Source: GCA-2726245 sp035513655
GTDB taxonomy: Bacteria; Planctomycetota; Planctomycetia; Pirellulales; Pirellulaceae
Assembly: GCA_035513655.1 (NCBI GenBank)
Contig: DATKBV010000522.1
Span: 1 to 9,263 of the forward strand
DNA length: 9,263 bases
Direction of reading: 5' to 3'
Shown: piece after piece, positions 6,357-9,263 of the stretch
Layout of the letters: each line of letters begins with the position of its first letter
How positions within the stretch are numbered: the stretch's first letter is position 1
Translations under genes and position numbers: made by a program
Notes under the pieces: model-generated
Database searches by the model: none
Told to the model about the DNA's origin: nothing
The model's input: only the letters and a program-made list of their open reading frames with translations

Positions 6357-6947
6357 TCATTCGGCAATTTCAAAACTAGTCACCAGTATGCGACGCGGGC
6401 TGGTTGGTTGCTGCTGAAGCACGCTTGGCCAGCGTCCCACGTAGTTGTCGATAACGCCGGTTACTGTCACCGTCCGACTCCCGCTCGCCTGCAATTTAGC
6501 CAGAGCAGCCGCGTACTTTTCATCGGGATGTTTGCCGAGTTCGAACTGTTTGTCTGAACCCGAAACCTTGAGCACCGCTTTGCCGTCGTTCGTTGCAACC
6601 GCGCCGAGCGTCGTCACTTCCAGACTGACCAGGCCGCTACGAGTTCCGCCCGACAAGCGAGTCGCCCAGAGACTTTCGTGTAATTGGTCGAGATCGATCA
6701 ATTTCTTGCCGCGGGCGCGAAACGTGATCGTGCCTTGATCGTACTTCTCGGTCTTCCGAAGTTTCTCAAAGACCACCGAATCTTCGTCCACGTCGTACAG
6801 ACGTGCAGTGGCATCACACGCCACCCCTGCTCATCAGTGCATCTCCGCGCCAGTGACCGTCATGATCCCACTGACCACCTGGCCGCTGGCAGTTGACGCA
6901 GCCAGCAGCGAAAGAGCGGCGACGGCGAGTCCGTGTTGCATTCTCAT
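6357..6947 (-). CDS. Exported HMA-like selenoprotein with adjacent Sec-Sec (196 aa)
   Basis: The ATG at 6947 has a strong Shine-Dalgarno AGAGGTGAG just upstream and begins a signal peptide (hydrophobic core LAVAALSLLAAS, cleavage near TASGQ). The mature start reads VTGAEMH, then tandem TGA-TGA at 6836-6831 (U38-U39), then AGVACDATARL. This resembles an HMA-like metal site in which M-H-C-C is M-H-U-U, with a further Cys44. The next part (GTITFRARGKKLIDLDQLHE, then SLEVTTLGAV) matches a second strand and helix. The C-terminal ~80 residues (ELGKHPDEKYAAALAKL, TVTVTGVIDNYVGRWP, ILVTSFEIAE) form a second domain, perhaps OB-like. Starting instead at GTG 6824 would remove the signal peptide and ignore the good ribosome site. 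It lies 12 nt after the DUF169 gene. Confidence 0.82.
6789..6805 (-). promoter_or_regulatory. Putative SECIS hairpin of the UU gene
   Basis: CACGUC pairs perfectly with GACGUG around a UGUAC loop. The loop starts 34 nt after the first TGA and 31 nt after the second, so one hairpin could serve both. It has GU at loop positions 2-3. A nearer hairpin (GUGGC/GCCAC, loop GUGUGAU) begins only 11 nt after the second TGA and is less likely. Confidence 0.7.
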
Positions 6948-6950
6948 AAA

Positions 6951-6960
6951 TCTCACCTCT
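6951..6960 (-). promoter_or_regulatory. Ribosome binding site deciding the UU gene start
   Basis: AGAGGTGAGA lies just upstream of ATG 6947 and extends to the first base of the DUF169 stop codon. It is one of the best Shine-Dalgarno sequences in the operon and indicates that translation begins before the TGA-TGA pair, not after it. Confidence 0.65.
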
Positions 6961-7655
6961 TAGGACAGGTTCGCTAAACGTCCCTGATGGAACACTTCTA
7001 ACTGATTGTTGGCATTTACGATTGTATTCAACTTGTCCACGATGGCGGGAAGCCGCGAGCCGGCGATGACGAAATACAACTCGTCATCCGCCATCCCTGT
7101 GTAGACGCGATTTCCGATACATCCCAGATTCGTCGCGGTGGTTCCCGATTGCATAACCGCCGGAAGCGCGGCACAAGTCGGTCGGCCCACCATCGAGGTG
7201 TCGCTCGAGATGCCAGCCGCGTGAGCCGCCTCGGCCAGTAACATCATTTGTTTCGCGTTACCGCAAACAAGAATCGCATCCGGCTCAAACGTCCCCTCCG
7301 ACAGCGGCGCATAGATAGCAACTCCGAATGTCCCTGCGAGCTGCGGAATTCCCGGCACTTCCTCCATCGCGATGTACTGTAATTCGACCATCATGCCGAC
7401 CAAGCCTTCCAACTCCTGGGCAGTCGCTTCTGGCAAGTCAATTCCGTGCGTGTGCGCACCGATCGGGCAGCCGAAATGATCGGACGACTCGGTATAAAAC
7501 GTACGGCCCTCGGCGGCAAGTTTCCAATAGGTACAGCCTGACGCCGCCGACTGGTCGATCCTCGCCATCCCCTCGGGAGCCGACTCCTGAAACTTGACGG
7601 CGACAGCGCGGCGCTGCAAGCCAAGTAGTTCTTCCATTGCGGTTGGTGTATTCAT
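6960..7655 (-). CDS. DUF169 family protein (231 aa)
   Basis: The sequence fits DUF169 (COG2043-like): AVAVKFQESAPEGM near the N-terminus, SGCTYWKLAAEGRTFYTE (39-56), DHFGCPIGAHTHGI (59-72), IYAPLSEGTFEPDAILVCGN, GRPTCAALPA, then NLGCIGNRVYTGMADDELYF. Conserved cysteines C41 and C63 and those in PTCAALP and LGCIG suggest a metal or cofactor site, but the family's function is not established. There is no signal peptide or membrane segment, so it is cytoplasmic. It is uninterrupted and ends in TAA. It lies second in the operon, between the radical SAM gene and the UU gene. DUF169 proteins occur in anaerobes and planctomycetes, often near redox or metal genes; here it could handle a cofactor for the neighbouring enzymes. 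Confidence 0.85.
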   Translation of the reverse strand: MNTPTAMEELLGLQRRAVAVKFQESAPEGMARIDQSAASGCTYWKLAAEGRTFYTESSDHFGCPIGAHTHGIDLPEATAQELEGLVGMMVELQYIAMEEVPGIPQLAGTFGVAIYAPLSEGTFEPDAILVCGNAKQMMLLAEAAHAAGISSDTSMVGRPTCAALPAVMQSGTTATNLGCIGNRVYTGMADDELYFVIAGSRLPAIVDKLNTIVNANNQLEVFHQGRLANLS

Positions 7656-7674
7656 GTTGCACTTGCCATCAAGA

Positions 7675-7710
7675 GTTAGCCTGGCTGTCAGCCTGGAAAG
7701 GCTAACGTAC
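7675..7710. repeat. Short palindromic repeat, copy 2
   Basis: GTTAGCCT (7675-7682) pairs with AGGCTAAC (7699-7706); AGCCT-GGAA-AGGCT lies inside as an alternative hairpin. The 26 nt at 7685-7710 match copy 1 at 4641-4666, with paired C/G swaps that keep the stem. The first base of this element's final C also closes the TAG stop of the radical SAM gene. Confidence 0.65.
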
Positions 7711-9164
7711 TAGTTGCATCCAATCTCGCCGCCGGCCAATTTGTTAAGAGGGTCCAACTGACCCTCGGTCGGCTCGGCTCAGCAGAACCACGATTCGGAC
7801 ATACGCGGAGCTCGCTGGCGATCCGCTGGCAACGAGCGGGCAAGTTCGACAGGCTGCCTCCCGTACGCCAGGTCCTTGACGCGGTAAAAGGTCGCGGCTG
7901 CATCCTCGTCTGCCTGTGCATCTCGCTCGACAAGATGCGCCACATCCTTCTGTAATTGATCCATTCGCGGATCAGGATGGGTCCAACGGTAGGTGAACGC
8001 GGCTTCGTCAAGCGGCCCTCGATATGGCAGCGTCTCCTCGTGTTCGGCCAGCCAAGAGCCGGGAGGAATCAGCAGGCGGATGGAGTACTGCACAGGATCG
8101 ATGTGATCGATCAGTCCGTTCTCTTCGATGAACTCCAGCACTTCCAAGAAGTCTTCGAGCGTGGTCCACGGTGTGAAGGTAACCCACGTCGGCCGCGGCG
8201 CGATGCCGGCGTCGCGAACATACTTGACGGCGTTGACGACATCTTCGCGCGTGTGTTGCTTGTCGAGAATCGTGAGCACTCGATCACTCAAAGATTCGAC
8301 GGCGGTGATGATGAACAAGCAACCGGCGGCGGCAAACTCAGGCAAATCTTCGCCGCGGTTCAGCAGATGTTCGACCTTGGCGGTAAAGTCGTACGTGAGC
8401 GAGGGAAATTCCTCGTGCATCGCACGCACGATGCGCAGCGAATGCTTGGGGCCGTTCAGAAAGTCCGGATCTCCGAATGTAATGTGTGTCGCGCCCGCCT
8501 TCACTTGGCGGCGAACATCTTCCAACACAACTTCTCGCGGCACGATGAAGAACCGTCCGCCATACACGGGAGGAATCGGGCAGTGCGTGCATAAATGCAA
8601 ACAACCGCGACTGGCTTCGACATAACCGGCTGTTCGGGAATCGCCGTCATGCTCGAGGTGCGCGTATTCGTCGAGCGAAGGCAGAGCATCCCGCTCTGGA
8701 AACGCGAACGAAAGTTTCTGTAGCACCGGCAATGCGACTTTCCCGCGTCGAATCACGCCTTCGACCTCGTCGGTCGTGCCCACGGCGATCGACTCGACCA
8801 AGGCGACCAATGGCGTTTCGCATTCACCGCCGATGCACGAGTCGGCACCATGATCCAGCAGATACTCGGAATTCAACGCCGCATAGAGTCCGTAAAAACA
8901 AATGTGGCAGTCGGGATTAAGTTCGCGGATGCGATCCGCGACGCGAACTCCCAGCCGTAAAGCCGTATGCATCGGAACCGAAATCCCGATAAAATCAGCA
9001 CGCGCGACCTTGTCGGCATCGAAGTCCTCGACCGCAATGTCCATCGCCGCCGGCTCGAATCCCGCCCGGCGGAGAAATCCCAACGGCAAAGCCACACCCA
9101 ACGGCTGATGGCCCAGCTCGTAGCAGGAAATGAGTAGCACGGAGCCTGGTAACTGCAATTTCAT
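7710..9164 (-). CDS. B12-binding radical SAM selenoprotein with C-U-A-E-P tail (484 aa)
   Basis: Residues 1-125 resemble a cobalamin-binding domain (VLLISCYELGHQPLGVALPL, ADFIGISVPM, GADSCIGGECETPL). The radical SAM cluster motif follows: R-G-C188-LHL-C192-TH-C195, the CX3CX2C that holds a 4Fe-4S cluster. FGDPDFLNG and later AKVEHLL and TPWTTLEDFLEVLEF fit the barrel. After SESWFC the frame meets TGA at 7781-7779 (U462) and continues AEPTEGQLDPLNKLAGGEIG to TAG at 7712-7710. The C-U-A-E-P tail matches, as I recall it, a named protein-family type, the CUAEP/CCAEP-tail radical SAM (seleno)proteins, in which Cys variants read C-C-A-E-P. The tail probably acts as a redox or substrate-holding pair. 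It is the first gene of the operon. Substrate unknown; C-C, C-S or methyl-transfer chemistry is possible. Confidence 0.88.
7748..7766 (-). promoter_or_regulatory. Putative SECIS hairpin of the radical SAM gene
   Basis: GAGGGUC pairs perfectly with GACCCUC over 7 bp around an AGUUG loop that starts 19 nt after the TGA at 7781-7779. The loop has G second and GU at positions 2-3. This is among the clearest SECIS-like structures in the window. Confidence 0.75.
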
Positions 9165-9212
9165 GACTCGGTCCTTGTTTGGGACCCCGGATGGTCAACC
9201 TCTGACCGGCTT

Positions 9213-9242
9213 ATCATACAGCACCGGCCTGGGCGGATGCAA
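9213..9242 (-). promoter_or_regulatory. Possible sigma-70-type promoter of the operon
   Basis: On the minus strand TATGAT (9218-9213) is a good -10 box. TTGCAT (9242-9237) lies 18 nt upstream as a weak -35. It is about 50 nt before the first gene's ATG, which has AAGGA at a normal distance. No operator or riboswitch was recognised in the remaining leader. Confidence 0.35.
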
Positions 9243-9263
9243 ATCCTGGGATCAATAGTTCCA

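Noticed and set aside
2416..7781. The interrupted genes as ordinary pseudogenes or sequencing errors.
   Set aside because: All interruptions in these six genes are TGA, never TAA, TAG or frameshifts, and they cluster in CxxC-type motifs with hairpins downstream. Random decay would give mixed lesions at random sites.
2416..9164. UGA read as tryptophan or glycine (an alternative genetic code).
   Set aside because: The SUMF1, UU and MerTP genes appear to end at TGA at normal domain boundaries, tryptophan is encoded by TGG throughout, and the internal TGAs fall at Cys positions rather than Trp or Gly positions.

Overview
The window looks like a piece of a bacterial chromosome, most probably a planctomycete. 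I infer this from a long-armed TlpA-type redoxin, a secreted SUMF1-domain protein, GC-rich coding with long leader regions, and short dispersed palindromic repeats next to genes. No rRNA or other taxonomic marker is present, so this remains an inference. The organism appears to decode UGA as selenocysteine (Sec, U). Eleven in-frame UGA codons interrupt six otherwise well-formed genes. Most sit exactly where homologous families carry a functional cysteine, and nearly all are followed at a suitable distance by a hairpin resembling a bacterial SECIS element. No selA, selB, selC or selD gene lies in the window.

Left part, + strand (1-2446). The window opens inside a TlpA/thioredoxin-like protein whose active site reads W-U-G-P-C. 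A roughly 256-base element of nested inverted repeats (837-1092) follows. Next come a small antitoxin-like gene, a MazF/PemK-like toxin cut short by unrelated sequence, and a secreted protein of unknown function. A short scrap resembling the 3' end of a heavy-metal-associated (HMA) gene lies inside the broken toxin.

Right part, - strand (9164 down to 2416). Eight closely spaced genes run in one direction and look like one operon. In transcription order they are: a cobalamin-binding radical SAM protein with a C-U-A-E-P tail; a DUF169 protein; an exported HMA-like protein with adjacent U-U; a small membrane protein with Sec at the start of a hydrophobic segment; a PLP-dependent fold-III decarboxylase; a secreted SUMF1-domain protein; an HMA lipoprotein with U-x-x-U; and a MerT-MerP-like fusion with up to four Sec residues (C-U, U-C and U-x-x-U).

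How they may work together (inference). Five of the eight operon products are selenoproteins. Three of these have folds that normally bind mercury or other soft metals through cysteine pairs, and here the cysteines are partly or wholly replaced by Sec. A reasonable hypothesis is a Sec-based soft-metal (mercury-like) capture and transport system: exported HMA binders hand metal to a MerTP-like membrane carrier, and the radical SAM, decarboxylase, SUMF1 and DUF169 proteins make or modify a companion molecule. The TlpA-like selenoprotein on the other strand could supply periplasmic thiol/selenol reduction. An ordinary gene caller would report most of these genes as fragments.
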